35,422 nucleotides of DNA from Rhodanobacter sp. PCA2 (lineage in GTDB: Bacteria > Pseudomonadota > Gammaproteobacteria > Xanthomonadales > Rhodanobacteraceae). Numbering within the stretch: position 1 is the first letter of the stretch; each line of letters begins with the position of its first letter. The stretch is from the NCBI RefSeq assembly GCF_013620825.1, contig NZ_NJIC01000003.1, forward strand, positions 1 to 35,422, in the 5' to 3' direction. The position numbers were made by a program, and so were the translations under genes. Shown here in pieces: positions 8,769 to 17,640 of this stretch. The notes under the pieces were generated by a model. That model was not told where the DNA came from. It searched no databases and was given only the letters and a program-made list of their open reading frames with translations.

Positions 8769-9908
8769 TCAGACAGCGCTGCCGCCTATCCAGCTCCGCC
8801 GCACGCGGCAATCGGCATCCATCACGACCAGGTCGGCGCGGTAGCCCACCGCGATGCGGCCGTGGCTGGCGCCCAGGCCCAGGAAATCGGCGGGATAGGT
8901 GCTGGCCATGCGCACCGCCTCGTCCAGCGGCAGGCCAAGCAGGTCGACGGTGTTGCGCACGGCGCCGGCCATGTCCAGCGCGGAACCGGCGAGCACGCCG
9001 TTCGCGGTCTGGCAGATGCCGTCCTTCGCGATGATGGTTTCGCCGTTGAGCACGTAGCTTGGGTCGTCCGCACCCACCGGCGGCATCGCGTCGGTGACCA
9101 GCAGCGTCTTGCCGCGCGGCTTGGCGGCGACGGCGTTGCGCAGGCTGGCGGGATGCACGTGGTGGCCGTCGACGATGATGCCGCACCAGCTGCCGGGATC
9201 GTCCAGCGCCGCGCCCACCACGCCGGGCTCGCGGCTGCCGAGCGGCGTCATCGCATTGAACAGGTGGGTGAAGCCGCGCACGCCGGCGGCGAGCACGGCG
9301 CGGATGGTGGCGTGGTCTGCCGCGGTGTGGCCCGCGTTGACGATCACGCCCGCGGCGGCCAGCCGCGCGATGATCTCGTGCGGCACGCGCTCCGGCGCCA
9401 GCGTGACCAGCCGCACGCCGCGATGCGGCGCGCAGAGCATGGCGAGTTCCTCCTCGCCCGGCACGTGGAACCATTTCGGGTCGTGCACGCCCTTGCGCTC
9501 GGGCGCGAGGTACGGGCCTTCCAGGTGGACGCCGAGCAGGCCCGGCACGCCTTCGTCGAACGCCTGCTCCACCGCGGCCAGCGCGGCGCGCATCACCTCG
9601 GTGCTGTCGCTGATCAGGGTAGGCAGGAAACCCGTGGTGCCGAACTTGCGATGCGCGGCGCCGATGGTGCGGATCGTCGCGACCGTGGGCGCGGCGTTGA
9701 ACAGCGCGCCGCCGCCGCCGTTCACCTGCACGTCGATGAAGCCGGGCACCAGCAGCGCACCGCCCAAGTCCTGCACCTGCGCGGCGCGCACGGCGGCGTG
9801 GTCGCCGGGCAGCAGCGCGGCGATGCGTTCGCCCTCGACGAGCACAGCGAGATCGTCGCGCCAACCGTGGGCAGTGAGGACGCGGGCGTGGGTGAGGGCA
9901 GTGGTCAT
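8769..9908 (-). CDS. nagA: N-acetylglucosamine-6-phosphate deacetylase
   Basis: Hydrolyses GlcNAc-6-P to glucosamine-6-P and acetate in the cytoplasm. The 379-residue length is normal for NagA. Amidohydrolase features are in order: GFIDVQVNGGGG near residue 56, HLEGPY with metal-ligand Glu at 130 (E. coli E131), NAGHT (metal His), THLFNAM (metal His), VDGHHVHP, and VTDAMPP with the catalytic Asp. Start ATG is at 9908. It is last of nagQ-nagB-nagA, 121 bp after nagB, with a pair of GC-rich hairpins in the gap. The end of btuB's riboswitch region lies downstream. Confidence 0.96.
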   Translation of the reverse strand: MTTALTHARVLTAHGWRDDLAVLVEGERIAALLPGDHAAVRAAQVQDLGGALLVPGFIDVQVNGGGGALFNAAPTVATIRTIGAAHRKFGTTGFLPTLISDSTEVMRAALAAVEQAFDEGVPGLLGVHLEGPYLAPERKGVHDPKWFHVPGEEELAMLCAPHRGVRLVTLAPERVPHEIIARLAAAGVIVNAGHTAADHATIRAVLAAGVRGFTHLFNAMTPLGSREPGVVGAALDDPGSWCGIIVDGHHVHPASLRNAVAAKPRGKTLLVTDAMPPVGADDPSYVLNGETIIAKDGICQTANGVLAGSALDMAGAVRNTVDLLGLPLDEAVRMASTYPADFLGLGASHGRIAVGYRADLVVMDADCRVRRSWIGGSAV

Positions 9909-9945
9909 GGCGGATGCCTGGATGGGAACGAGGAACGGATTTGCT

Positions 9946-10018
9946 CCCTCCCCTGTTGGCAGGGGAGGGCTGGGGTGGGGTACCCCCTCCCGGCCTCCCC
10001 CTGCCTTGCAGGGGGAGG
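9946..10018. repeat. Paired GC-rich hairpins (REP/BIME-like) between nagB and nagA
   Basis: Two perfect stem-loops lie back to back: CCCTCCCCTG-TTGG-CAGGGGAGGG at 9946-9969 (10-bp stem) and an 11-bp stem at 9994-10018 (CCTCCCCCTGC arm, CTT loop). GGGGTACCCC lies between them. No T-run follows. It sits inside an apparent operon, so read-through must occur if nagA has no promoter of its own. Related CCCTCTCCCC-type hairpins occur at 20999-21077 and inside lhr. Confidence 0.8.
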
Positions 10019-10029
10019 AGGAAAGCAGG

Positions 10030-11061
10030 TCAGACGGTCTCGGTGACCTTGTTGAGGTGCGGCGGCACGTCGGGGTTGAAACCGCGGCGCAGCGCCAGCG
10101 CGCTGGCGGCGCGGTAGAAGCTCTGGATGGTCAGCAGCGGCGTGCAGATCGCCGGCAGGCCGGAGGCAAGCGGCAGGAAGCCTTCGCCGGCAAGGCCCGG
10201 CGCGGCCACCAGCACGTGCGCGCCGCGGCTGCGGAATTCGTTCGCCACGGCCAGCGTGCTTTCCAGCGTGCCGTCGTCCTGGGCGAAGCACAGCACCGGG
10301 AAGTCCGGGCCGACCAGGGCCATCGGGCCGTGCTTCACCTCGGCGGCGCTGAACGCCTCCGCGTGCAGGCCGCAGGTTTCCTTGAACTTCAGCGCCGCTT
10401 CCAGCGCGGCCGCGAAGCCGAAGCCGCGACCCACCACGAACAGGTTGTGCGCGTTGGCGAGGCCGTCGACCAGCGGCGACCAGTCCGCGTCCCAGCCCTT
10501 GCGCAGCGCCCCGGGCAGGGCCTCCAGCGCGGCGAGCAGCTTGGCGTCGCCGTGCCAGCGCGCGCACAGGTGCAGGATCGCGGCCAGCGCGGCGACGTAG
10601 CTCTTGGTGGCGGCGACGCTGCGTTCCGGACCGGCGTGCAGCGGAATCACCGTATCGGCGATCGCGGCCAGCGGCGAATCCTCCACGTTGACCATCGCCA
10701 CCACGCGCGCGCCGGCGGTTTTCGCGGCCTGCGCGTTGCGCACCAGGTCGGGGCTCTTGCCCGACTGCGAGATCGCGATGAACAGCGCGCCCTCCCAGCG
10801 TTGCGGCGCCGCGTACACCGAGGTGACCGACGGCGACGCCGAGGCGGTGACGATGCCGAGCTGGGTCTCGAACACGTACTTCGCATAGGCCGCGGCGTGG
10901 TCGGAGCTGCCGCGCGCACAGGTGACGATGAAGCGCGGCGGCTGCGCCCGCAGCTCGGCGGCAAGCGCGCCCACCACGCCCTCGTTGGCGGTGAACTGAC
11001 GCGCCACCACGTCGGCGGATTCGTGCGCTTCGCGGTACATCAAGGTGTCGCTGGCTTGCAT
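10030..11061 (-). CDS. nagB: Glucosamine-6-phosphate deaminase, SIS-domain type (NagB-II)
   Basis: Converts glucosamine-6-P to fructose-6-P and ammonia. The 343-residue protein has two SIS domains (about 35-165 and 195-330) like the isomerase half of GlmS, but without its glutamine amidotransferase domain. Motifs visible are CARGSSDHAA, ISQSGKSPD, VAATKSYVAAL, GRGFGFAAALEAALKFKE and HAEAFSAAEVKHGP. The classic NagB fold is absent, so this is the NagB-II form described from Shewanella and xanthomonads. Start ATG is at 11061. It follows nagQ by 66 bp, a gap that contains a small CCGCCG-TCCA-CGGCGG hairpin (11086-11101). A plain SIS sugar isomerase is the alternative; position between nagQ and nagA argues for the deaminase. 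Confidence 0.93.
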   Translation of the reverse strand: MQASDTLMYREAHESADVVARQFTANEGVVGALAAELRAQPPRFIVTCARGSSDHAAAYAKYVFETQLGIVTASASPSVTSVYAAPQRWEGALFIAISQSGKSPDLVRNAQAAKTAGARVVAMVNVEDSPLAAIADTVIPLHAGPERSVAATKSYVAALAAILHLCARWHGDAKLLAALEALPGALRKGWDADWSPLVDGLANAHNLFVVGRGFGFAAALEAALKFKETCGLHAEAFSAAEVKHGPMALVGPDFPVLCFAQDDGTLESTLAVANEFRSRGAHVLVAAPGLAGEGFLPLASGLPAICTPLLTIQSFYRAASALALRRGFNPDVPPHLNKVTETV

Positions 11062-11127
11062 GGGGACTCTCTTTCGCAGTGGAACCCGCCGTCCACGGCG
11101 GAGGGGAACGGGTACGGCCGGCGCGCG

Positions 11128-11880
11128 TCAGTCCGCGTGCAGCTCGGCCACGAAGTCGTAGATGTCGCCGCGGTACCAGGAGCAGGTGAACTCGACCACG
11201 CGGCCGTCGTCCAGGAAGCTGCGCCGCTCGATGTTGAGGCCGGCGCTGCCGGGAGCCACGTGCAGCAGGCGCGCGTGCTGCGGGCCCAGCGACACCGCGC
11301 GCAGGCGCTGCAGTGCGCGCTTGGGGCGGCAACCCAGCGACTCCAGCACCTCGTACAGCGAATCGCGCACCAGCATGGGATCGGGCAGCACGCTGGCCGG
11401 CACCACGCTGCGCTCGATCGCCAGCGGTTCGTCCTGGCCGTAGCGCACGCGGTGCAGCCGCGCCACCAGCGAGCCGGGCGACAGGTTCATCGCCATCGCC
11501 TCTTCCGGCGTCACCTCGCCCACGCTGCGCTCGAAGAATTCCGAGCGCGGGTGCAGGCCGCGGTCGCGCAGGTCCTCGGTGAAGCTGGACAGCCGCGACA
11601 TCGGCTTGACGATGCGCTCGGCGATGAAGGTGCCGGCGCCGTGGCGCTGGGTGAGCAGGCCTTCCTCGACCAGGCCGGCGATCGCCTTGCGCACGGTGAC
11701 GCGCGACAGCTTCAGCGCCTGCGACAGGTCGCGCTCGCTGGGCAGCGCCTGGCCCGGCTCGATCGCCCGCTGCTCCACCACGTTGCGGATCGCGTGGCGC
11801 AGCCGCAGGTAGGCCAGCGGCTGGTGGCTGGTGGGGTCGCGGCAGATGCGGCGGTATTCGCGGGCCAGGGCGGTTTCCAT
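11128..11880 (-). CDS. nagQ: GntR/HutC-family transcriptional regulator of GlcNAc genes (NagQ-like)
   Basis: 250-residue cytoplasmic regulator. An N-terminal winged helix-turn-helix (about 15-90) contains LPSERDLSQALKLSRVTVRKA and GAGTFIAERI. A UTRA effector domain (about 105-245) ends in RGDIYDFVAELHAD. UTRA regulators of this type (NagQ, NagR/YvoA, DasR) bind GlcN-6-P or GlcNAc-6-P and repress amino-sugar genes. Start ATG is at 11880 (METALAREYRR). Upstream in-frame codons lie in the promoter region and would add a non-conserved tail. It leads the operon with nagB and nagA and is divergent from zwf. The role is inferred from family and neighbours. Confidence 0.85.
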   Translation of the reverse strand: METALAREYRRICRDPTSHQPLAYLRLRHAIRNVVEQRAIEPGQALPSERDLSQALKLSRVTVRKAIAGLVEEGLLTQRHGAGTFIAERIVKPMSRLSSFTEDLRDRGLHPRSEFFERSVGEVTPEEAMAMNLSPGSLVARLHRVRYGQDEPLAIERSVVPASVLPDPMLVRDSLYEVLESLGCRPKRALQRLRAVSLGPQHARLLHVAPGSAGLNIERRSFLDDGRVVEFTCSWYRGDIYDFVAELHAD

Positions 11881-11888
11881 ATGCAGAA

Positions 11889-12035
11889 GATACCAATAGC
11901 AAACCATTGGCCGCAAGCGGACCGCCTTCACTTTTCCTCCACGACGACGAAATCCCGTCACCGCAGTGACATCCGGACAGCAGATGAATTCGTATGCAGA
12001 CACATGCTTGCTCTGGTATTTCACTGGTACTATCG
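11889..12035. promoter_or_regulatory. Divergent nagQ/zwf promoter region with repeated TGGTA half-sites
   Basis: The 209-bp gap (11881-12089) between nagQ and zwf holds a direct repeat CTGGTA-ttTCA-CTGGTA (12013-12029, period 11 bp) followed by a TACTAT hexamer. On the nagQ side is ATTGGTATC (minus, 11897-11889), part of a CCAAT...ATTGG inverted repeat (11893-11910). TGGTA-type half-sites are known for NagQ/YvoA/DasR regulators, so these are candidate operators for NagQ or for a zwf regulator. No convincing -35 was found. GTCACCGCAGTGAC (11957-11974 area) is another small inverted repeat of unknown use. Confidence 0.35.
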
Positions 12036-12089
12036 TTGCCGAACGGGCCGACTCCCCCGGCCCGCCCACCCCCGTAACGAGGTGATTGC

Positions 12090-13556
12090 GTGACGGCTAC
12101 TTTCCAGACGGTCGACAGCTTCGACCTGGTGATCTTCGGCGGCACCGGCGATCTCGCCCTGCGCAAGCTGCTGCCGGCCCTGTTCCACCGCTATGCGGAC
12201 GGCCAGATCCCCGCCGGCAGCCGCATCATCGGCGTGGCCCGCGAGCCGCTGGACGATGCCGGCTACCGCAAGCTGCTGCGCGAGTCGCTGGCCGGCAACG
12301 GCGCCGACCCCGCCAGGCTCGACGCCTTCCTGCAGCAGGTGGGCTACCGCCCGCTGGATGCGCGCAAGGACGAGGGCTGGGAGGCGTTCGCCGCGCTGAT
12401 CAAGGAGCAGCCGGAGCACGTCCGCGTGTTCTACCTCTCCACCTCGCCCGAGCTGTTCGAGGACATCTGCCGCCGGCTGGGCCAGTGCGGCCTGAACGGC
12501 GAGGGCTCGCGCGTGGTGCTGGAGAAGCCGATCGGCCGCGACCTCGCCAGCGCGAACCGCATCAACGACGCGGTCGGCAAGGTGTTCGCCGAGTCGCAGA
12601 CCTACCGCATCGACCATTACCTCGGCAAGGAAACGGTGCAGAACCTGCTGGCGCTGCGCTTCGGCAACGCGCTGTTCGAACCGCTGTGGAACGCCAGCCA
12701 CATCGACCACGTGCAGATCACCGTGGCCGAAACGCTGGGCCTGGGCCGCCGCGCCGGCTACTACGACCGCGCCGGCGCGCTGCGCGACATGGTGCAGAAC
12801 CACCTGCTGCAGCTGCTGTGCATGGTGGCGATGGAGCCGCCCGCCTCGCTCACGCCCGACTCGGTGCGCGACGAGAAGCTCAAGGTGCTGCGCTCGCTGA
12901 AGACCATCGACGAAAGCAACGCGAGCCAGCTCACCGTGCGCGGCCAGTACCGCGCCGGCGTGGCCGAGGGCCAGTCGGTGCCGGGCTATCCGGACGAGCT
13001 GGACGGCGCGAAGTCGGACACCGAGACCTTCGTGGCGGTGAAGGCCGAGATCGAGAACTGGCGCTGGGCCGGCGTGCCGTTCTACCTGCGCACCGGCAAG
13101 CGCCTGCCCGAGCGCGTGTCCGAGATCGTGGTGGCGTTCAAGCCGGTGCCGCATTCGATCTTCGGCGCCAGCGCCGGCCACCTGGCGCAGAACCGCCTGG
13201 TGCTGCGCCTGCAGCCGGACGAGGGCGTGAAGCTGTGGCTGACCATCAAGGACCCAGGCCCGGGCGGCCTGCGCCTGCGCCACGTGCCGCTGGACATGAG
13301 CTTCGCCGAAGCCTTCGGCGTGGCGCAGCCCGACGCCTACGAGCGCCTGCTGCTGGACGTGGTGCGCGGCAATCCCACCCTGTTCATGCGCCGCGACGAG
13401 GTCGAGGCGGCCTGGCGCTGGGCCGATCCCATCCTCGCCGCCTGGGCCGCCGGCGGCGAACCGCCGCGTCCCTACGCTTCCGGCAGCTGGGGCCCCAGCG
13501 CGTCGGTGGCGCTGATCGAGCGCGACGGCCGCACCTGGCACGAGGACAGCGAGTAA
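12090..13556 (+). CDS. zwf: Glucose-6-phosphate 1-dehydrogenase
   Basis: Oxidises glucose-6-P to 6-phosphogluconolactone with NADP+ or NAD+. The 488-residue protein has the N-terminal Rossmann fingerprint FGGTGDLALRKLLPALF (16-32) and the active-site motif RIDHYLGKE (173-181) with the substrate lysine K180. The C-terminal half contains RTGKRLPERVSEI, then ends GRTWHEDSE. Start is GTG at 12090 with GAGGTGA a few bases upstream. It begins the plus-strand Entner-Doudoroff group and is followed by pgl after 6 bp, so the two are almost surely co-transcribed. Confidence 0.97.
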   Translation: MTATFQTVDSFDLVIFGGTGDLALRKLLPALFHRYADGQIPAGSRIIGVAREPLDDAGYRKLLRESLAGNGADPARLDAFLQQVGYRPLDARKDEGWEAFAALIKEQPEHVRVFYLSTSPELFEDICRRLGQCGLNGEGSRVVLEKPIGRDLASANRINDAVGKVFAESQTYRIDHYLGKETVQNLLALRFGNALFEPLWNASHIDHVQITVAETLGLGRRAGYYDRAGALRDMVQNHLLQLLCMVAMEPPASLTPDSVRDEKLKVLRSLKTIDESNASQLTVRGQYRAGVAEGQSVPGYPDELDGAKSDTETFVAVKAEIENWRWAGVPFYLRTGKRLPERVSEIVVAFKPVPHSIFGASAGHLAQNRLVLRLQPDEGVKLWLTIKDPGPGGLRLRHVPLDMSFAEAFGVAQPDAYERLLLDVVRGNPTLFMRRDEVEAAWRWADPILAAWAAGGEPPRPYASGSWGPSASVALIERDGRTWHEDSE

Positions 13557-13562
13557 GCCGCC

Positions 13563-14267
13563 ATGTCCAACGTGACCACGCACAGCTTCACCCAATGCGG
13601 CGCACAGGCCGCGGCGCTGGCCGAACGCGTCGCCGCGCAGTTGCGCGATGGCATCGCGGCGCGCGGCCAGGCCGTGATCGCGGTCTCCGGCGGCACCACG
13701 CCGAAGGATTTCTTCGCGCGCCTGGCGCGCGAGGCGCTGGACTGGGCCAAGGTCACCGTCACCCTGGTCGACGAACGCTGGGTGCCGGACACCGACGCGC
13801 GCTCCAACGCGGGGCTGGTGCAAGCCACGTTGCTGCAGCATGCCGCCCGCGCCGCCCGCTTCGTGCCGCTGTACACCGGCGCGGCCACGCCGGAAGCGGG
13901 GCAGGCCGAAGCCGAGGCGCGCATCGCCGCGCTGCCCGCGCCGTTCGACGTGGTGGTGCTGGGCATGGGCGACGACGGCCACACCGCCTCGTTCTTCCCC
14001 GGCGGCGACCATCTGGCCGAGGCGCTGGACCCGCAGGGCAGCGCGAAAGTGCTGCCGATGCAGGCGCCCGGCGCCGGCGAGCCGCGCATCACGCTCACCC
14101 TGCCCGTGCTGCTGGACACCCGCGCGCTGTACCTGCTGGTGACCGGCGAGAAGAAGCGCGACCTGCTGGCGGATGTGCGGCTGGGGTTGGCGGAAGCGAA
14201 GCATTATCCCGTGAGCGCTGTTGTGCAGCAGGATCGCGTGCCGCTGGCGGTGTATTGGTGTTCTTGA
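13563..14267 (+). CDS. pgl: 6-phosphogluconolactonase
   Basis: Hydrolyses 6-phosphogluconolactone to 6-phosphogluconate. The 234-residue DevB/Pgl-type protein carries VSGGTTPKDFF (about 41-51), VDERWVPDTDARSN (about 75-88) and LGMGDDGHTASFFPGG (about 136-151), which are the phosphate-binding and catalytic loops of the family. The ATG at 13563 lies 6 bp after the zwf stop. A strong hairpin with T-run follows about 50 bp downstream, so zwf-pgl may form its own transcript. Confidence 0.95.
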   Translation: MSNVTTHSFTQCGAQAAALAERVAAQLRDGIAARGQAVIAVSGGTTPKDFFARLAREALDWAKVTVTLVDERWVPDTDARSNAGLVQATLLQHAARAARFVPLYTGAATPEAGQAEAEARIAALPAPFDVVVLGMGDDGHTASFFPGGDHLAEALDPQGSAKVLPMQAPGAGEPRITLTLPVLLDTRALYLLVTGEKKRDLLADVRLGLAEAKHYPVSAVVQQDRVPLAVYWCS

Positions 14268-14316
14268 ACCTCCCTGCAGGCAGGGTGCTCCAGAGCCGGA
14301 GCGCCGTGCCTGATGT

Positions 14317-14342
14317 CAAAAACGGGCTCCTGCCCGTTTTTG
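14317..14342 (+). terminator. Bidirectional rho-independent terminator after pgl
   Basis: An 11-bp perfect stem, CAAAAACGGGC and GCCCGTTTTTG, closes a TCCT loop, with A-run before and T-run after. It can act in both directions. It lies 50 bp beyond the pgl stop and 124 bp before edd. A weaker CCCTGC-AG-GCAGGG hairpin sits at 14272-14285. Confidence 0.8.
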
Positions 14343-14409
14343 GCTCGCCTGTGCCGGGCGCAGCCCGGCGCAGGCTCCGCCGAAGCAGGCGCGCAGCGCC
14401 TGTTTCGCG

Positions 14410-14429
14410 GCGGGCCATCGATGGCCCGC
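14410..14429. repeat. 20-bp perfect palindrome 36 bp before edd
   Basis: GCGGGCCATCGATGGCCCGC is self-complementary over all 20 bases. It lies between the pgl terminator and the edd start, at the end of a GC-rich stretch with other short inverted repeats (14344-14430). It may be an operator or another REP-like hairpin; similar CATCCATGGCC text occurs inside lhr near 32140. Confidence 0.5.
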
Positions 14430-14465
14430 TGTCCCGCTCCGTTTGTTGATTCCCGGAACCGTGCC

Positions 14466-16310
14466 ATGCCTCTCCACCCCATCCTCGCCGAAGTCACCGC
14501 CCGCATCGCCGAGCGCAGCCGCGCATCGCGCAGCGCCTACCTCGCGCGCATCGACGCCGCACGCGGCGAAGGTCCGCACCGGCGCCGGCTGTCCTGCGGC
14601 AACCTCGCGCACGGCTTCGCCGCCTGCGGCGCCGACGACAAGGCCGCGCTGCGCGCGGGCAGCGTGCCCAACCTCGGCATCGTCACCGCGTACAACGACA
14701 TGCTCTCGGCGCACCAGCCGTACGAGCACTATCCCGAGCTGATCCGCCGCGTGGCGCGCGAGGCCGGCGTCACCGCACAGGTGGCCGGCGGCGTGCCGGC
14801 GATGTGCGACGGCGTCACCCAGGGGCGTGCCGGCATGGAGCTGAGCCTGTTCTCGCGCGAAGTGATCGCGATGGCCACCGCGGTGGCGCTGTCGCACGAC
14901 ATGTTCGACGCCGCGCTGTTCCTCGGCATCTGCGACAAGATCGTGCCGGGCCTGATGATCGGCGCGCTGAGCTTCGGCCACCTGCCCGCGATGTTCGTGC
15001 CCGCAGGCCCGATGCCCAGCGGCATCAGCAACGACGCCAAGACCGCGGTGCGCCAGCGCTACGCCGAAGGCAAGGCCACGCGCGACGAACTGCTGGAAGC
15101 CGAGGCGGCCTCCTACCACGCGCCCGGCACCTGCACCTTCTACGGCACCGCGAACTCCAACCAGATGCTGATGGAGATCATGGGCCTGCACCTGCCGGGC
15201 GCCAGCTTCGTCAACCCGAACACGCCGCTGCGCGACGCGCTGACCGAGGCCGCGGTGCGCCGCGCCGCCGCGCTCACCGCGCAGGGCGACGAATACACCC
15301 CGCTGGGCCGCATGTTCGACGAGCGCAGCGTGGTCAACGGCGTGGTGGGCCTGCACGCCACCGGCGGCTCCACCAACCACCTGCTGCACCTGGTGGCGAT
15401 GGCGCATGCGGCCGGCATCACGCTCACGCTGGAGGATTTCGACGCGCTGTCCGGCGTGGTGCCGCTGATGGCGCGCGTGTATCCGAACGGCCACGCCGAC
15501 GTGAACCACTTCCACGAGGCGGGCGGCATGCCCTTCCTGATCGGCTCGCTGATCGACGCCGGCCTGCTGCACGGCGACGCGCACACGGTGTGGGGCAAGG
15601 GGCTGGACGCCTACCGCAAGATGCCCGCGCTGGACGCGGACGGCAAGCTCGCATGGAACGACGTCGCCGCCAGCGGCAACCTCGACGTGCTGCGCCCGGC
15701 GAGCGAACCGTTCCGCGCCGACGGCGGCCTGCGCGTGCTGCAGGGCAACCTCGGCCGCGCGGTGATCAAGGTGTCCTCGGTGCCCGGCGACCGCCTGGTG
15801 ATCGAGGCGCCCGCGGTGATCTTCCACGAGCAGAACGAGGTGCAGGCCGCGTTCGACCGCGGCGAGCTGAACCGCGATTTCGTGGCCGTGGTGCGCTTCC
15901 AGGGACCGAAGGCGATCGGCATGCCCGAACTGCACAAGCTCACCCCGGTGCTGGGCGTGCTGCAGGCGCGTGGCCACCGCGTGGCGCTGGTCACCGACGG
16001 CCGCATGTCCGGCGCCTCCGGCAAGATTCCCGCGGCGATCCACGTCACCCCCGAAGCGGTCGACGCCGGACCGCTGGGCAAGCTGCGCGACGGCGACGTG
16101 GTACGGCTGGACGTCATCGCCGGCACGCTGGAAGCGAAGGTGGATGCCGCCGAGTGGGCCGCACGCGAACAGGTGCACGCCGATCTCTCCGCGCACCACG
16201 TCGGCATGGGCCGCGAACTGTTCGCCAGCCTGCGCAACGCGGTGGGCGCGGCCGACGCCGGCGCCACCATCTTCGCCCGGCACGACCGCCACCACGCCGC
16301 CGACGCCTGA
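14466..16310 (+). CDS. edd: Phosphogluconate dehydratase
   Basis: Dehydrates 6-phosphogluconate to 2-keto-3-deoxy-6-phosphogluconate, the first step specific to the Entner-Doudoroff pathway. At 614 residues it is slightly longer than E. coli Edd (603). IlvD/Edd family motifs are [17 protein letters not shown] (C114), [15 protein letters not shown] (C156), [20 protein letters not shown] (C223) and [19 protein letters not shown]. The cysteines are candidate iron-sulfur ligands. The C-terminal domain has [19 protein letters not shown]. The start is ATG at 14466 ([10 protein letters not shown]); the frame stays open upstream, through the terminator, but that part is not conserved. It has only a weak ribosome site. 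eda follows after 79 bp. Confidence 0.96.
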   Translation: MPLHPILAEVTARIAERSRASRSAYLARIDAARGEGPHRRRLSCGNLAHGFAACGADDKAALRAGSVPNLGIVTAYNDMLSAHQPYEHYPELIRRVAREAGVTAQVAGGVPAMCDGVTQGRAGMELSLFSREVIAMATAVALSHDMFDAALFLGICDKIVPGLMIGALSFGHLPAMFVPAGPMPSGISNDAKTAVRQRYAEGKATRDELLEAEAASYHAPGTCTFYGTANSNQMLMEIMGLHLPGASFVNPNTPLRDALTEAAVRRAAALTAQGDEYTPLGRMFDERSVVNGVVGLHATGGSTNHLLHLVAMAHAAGITLTLEDFDALSGVVPLMARVYPNGHADVNHFHEAGGMPFLIGSLIDAGLLHGDAHTVWGKGLDAYRKMPALDADGKLAWNDVAASGNLDVLRPASEPFRADGGLRVLQGNLGRAVIKVSSVPGDRLVIEAPAVIFHEQNEVQAAFDRGELNRDFVAVVRFQGPKAIGMPELHKLTPVLGVLQARGHRVALVTDGRMSGASGKIPAAIHVTPEAVDAGPLGKLRDGDVVRLDVIAGTLEAKVDAAEWAAREQVHADLSAHHVGMGRELFASLRNAVGAADAGATIFARHDRHHAADA

Positions 16311-16324
16311 ATCCCTTCCCACCG

Positions 16325-16365
16325 TTCGCCCTGAGCGCAGGCCCGCAGGGCCGCAGTCGAAGGGC
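16325..16365. repeat. Short REP-like inverted repeat between edd and eda
   Basis: The element begins ttcgccctgagc and ends cagtcgaagggc, with GCCC-GCA-GGGC at its centre, so it can fold as nested stems. The same end motifs (cctgagc...gtcgaaggg) occur within lhr at about 32007-32027, where they are translated. This text is common between genes in many proteobacteria. Confidence 0.6.
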
Positions 16366-16389
16366 ACCTTCCCCATCAACATCAAGCCC

Positions 16390-17040
16390 ATGAACAGCCA
16401 AGACCACAAGCAGACCGTACTCGCCGAAATCCTCGCACTCGCCCCGGTGGTGCCGGTGGTGATCATCGACGACGTGGCCCACGCCGTGCCGATGGCGCGC
16501 GCCCTGGTCGCCGGCGGCATCCCCAGCATCGAGGTGACGCTGCGCACGCCGGCCGCGCTGGACGCGATCCGCGCCATCGCCGCCGAAGTGGAAGGCGCCG
16601 TGGTGGGCGTGGGCACCGTGCTCGACGCCCAGCAGCTCGAAGCGGCGCGTGCCGCCGGTGCGCGCTTCGCGGTGTCGCCGGGCGTCTCGCCGAAACTGCT
16701 CGACGCCGCCGATGCCAGCGCGCTGCCCCTGCTGCCCGGCGTCGCCACCGCGGGCGAGGCGATGAGCCTGCTGGAACGCGGCTACAAGCACCTCAAGCTG
16801 TTTCCCGCCGTGCCGGTGGGCGGCGCGAAGCTGCTGGCCGCCTGGGCCAGCCCGCTGCCGCAGATCCGCTTCTGTCCCACCGGCGGCATCGGCCTCGCCA
16901 GCGCGCCCGACTTCCTCGCCCTGCCCAACGTGGCCTGCGTGGGCGGCTCCTGGCTCACGCCGAAGGACAAGCTCGTGGCCGGCGACTGGGCCGGCATCGA
17001 GCAGCTCGCGCGCGAGGCGGCGGCGCTGCGCACGCGCTGA
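16390..17040 (+). CDS. eda: KDPG/KHG aldolase (2-keto-3-deoxy-6-phosphogluconate aldolase)
   Basis: Cleaves KDPG to pyruvate and glyceraldehyde-3-P and completes the Entner-Doudoroff pathway. The 216-residue class I aldolase shows SIEVTLRTP with catalytic Glu48, [29 protein letters not shown] with Schiff-base Lys136, and RFCPTGGIG. Start ATG is at 16390 (MNSQDHKQ). The open frame continues upstream into edd but is not expected to be translated. Its stop abuts the stop of the convergent DUF2239 gene, with no terminator between them. Confidence 0.96.
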   Translation: MNSQDHKQTVLAEILALAPVVPVVIIDDVAHAVPMARALVAGGIPSIEVTLRTPAALDAIRAIAAEVEGAVVGVGTVLDAQQLEAARAAGARFAVSPGVSPKLLDAADASALPLLPGVATAGEAMSLLERGYKHLKLFPAVPVGGAKLLAAWASPLPQIRFCPTGGIGLASAPDFLALPNVACVGGSWLTPKDKLVAGDWAGIEQLAREAAALRTR

Positions 17041-17631
17041 TCAACCGGCGTCGGCCTGGGCGTCGCGGGCGATAGCGGCGAGCCGGCGCGCGTGCTCGCG
17101 CACGTCCTTCGGCCAGCCGCGGGTGTGGCGGTTGAAGGCGTCGCGATCGCCGCGCCACAGCGCGCGCGAGGCTTCCTCGTAGCCCGCGAGGTCGCCGGCC
17201 ACCACGCTCATGAAACGGTCGGCGGCTTCACCGGCCAGGCGCGCGCGGTCCTTCGCGCTGCCGTTGCGCCGCGCATCCTCCACCAGCTTGCGCAGCGTGA
17301 CCGATGCGCCGCCCGGCTGGCTGTTCAACCAGTACCAGTGGCGCGGCAACAGGGTCACCTCGCGCGCCACCACGCCCAGCCTGGGACGGCCCGCGCCGCG
17401 CGGCGCATCGCTGTCCGCGGGGGGTTGCAGGCGGCCCAGCACCTCGTCGGCGCTGCCGCGGAAATCGATCTCCACCGGCTGGCCGGTGCCGTCGTCGAGG
17501 ATGGTTGGCGTGCGTGCGGGATGCCGGTCGAGCAGGCGCTTCACCGCCAGCGCCACGTCGGCGAGCGGGCCGGAGGCGATCAGCGCGTGGCCGTCGAAGG
17601 CGGTGCAGGTGGGGAGGTCGTGCGGGGACAT
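17041..17631 (-). CDS. DUF2239 family protein
   Basis: 196-residue soluble protein of unknown function. The sequence (TCTAFDGHALIASGPLADVA, FRGSADEVLGRL, GRPRLGVVAREVTLLPRHWYW, FMSVVAGDLAGYEEASRALW) fits the DUF2239 family as I know it, which has no established activity. There is no signal peptide or membrane segment. The C-terminus is Ala/Arg-rich. It is a single gene, tail-to-tail with eda, and has a strong and unusually framed promoter (17661-17688). It has only a poor ribosome site before ATG 17631. No function is assigned. Confidence 0.75.
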   Translation of the reverse strand: MSPHDLPTCTAFDGHALIASGPLADVALAVKRLLDRHPARTPTILDDGTGQPVEIDFRGSADEVLGRLQPPADSDAPRGAGRPRLGVVAREVTLLPRHWYWLNSQPGGASVTLRKLVEDARRNGSAKDRARLAGEAADRFMSVVAGDLAGYEEASRALWRGDRDAFNRHTRGWPKDVREHARRLAAIARDAQADAG

Positions 17632-17640
17632 GGGTTTGAT

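Noticed and set aside
14313-14465. Upstream extension of the edd frame to 14313
   Set aside because: It starts inside the terminator and passes through a palindrome; the conserved N-terminus begins at 14466.
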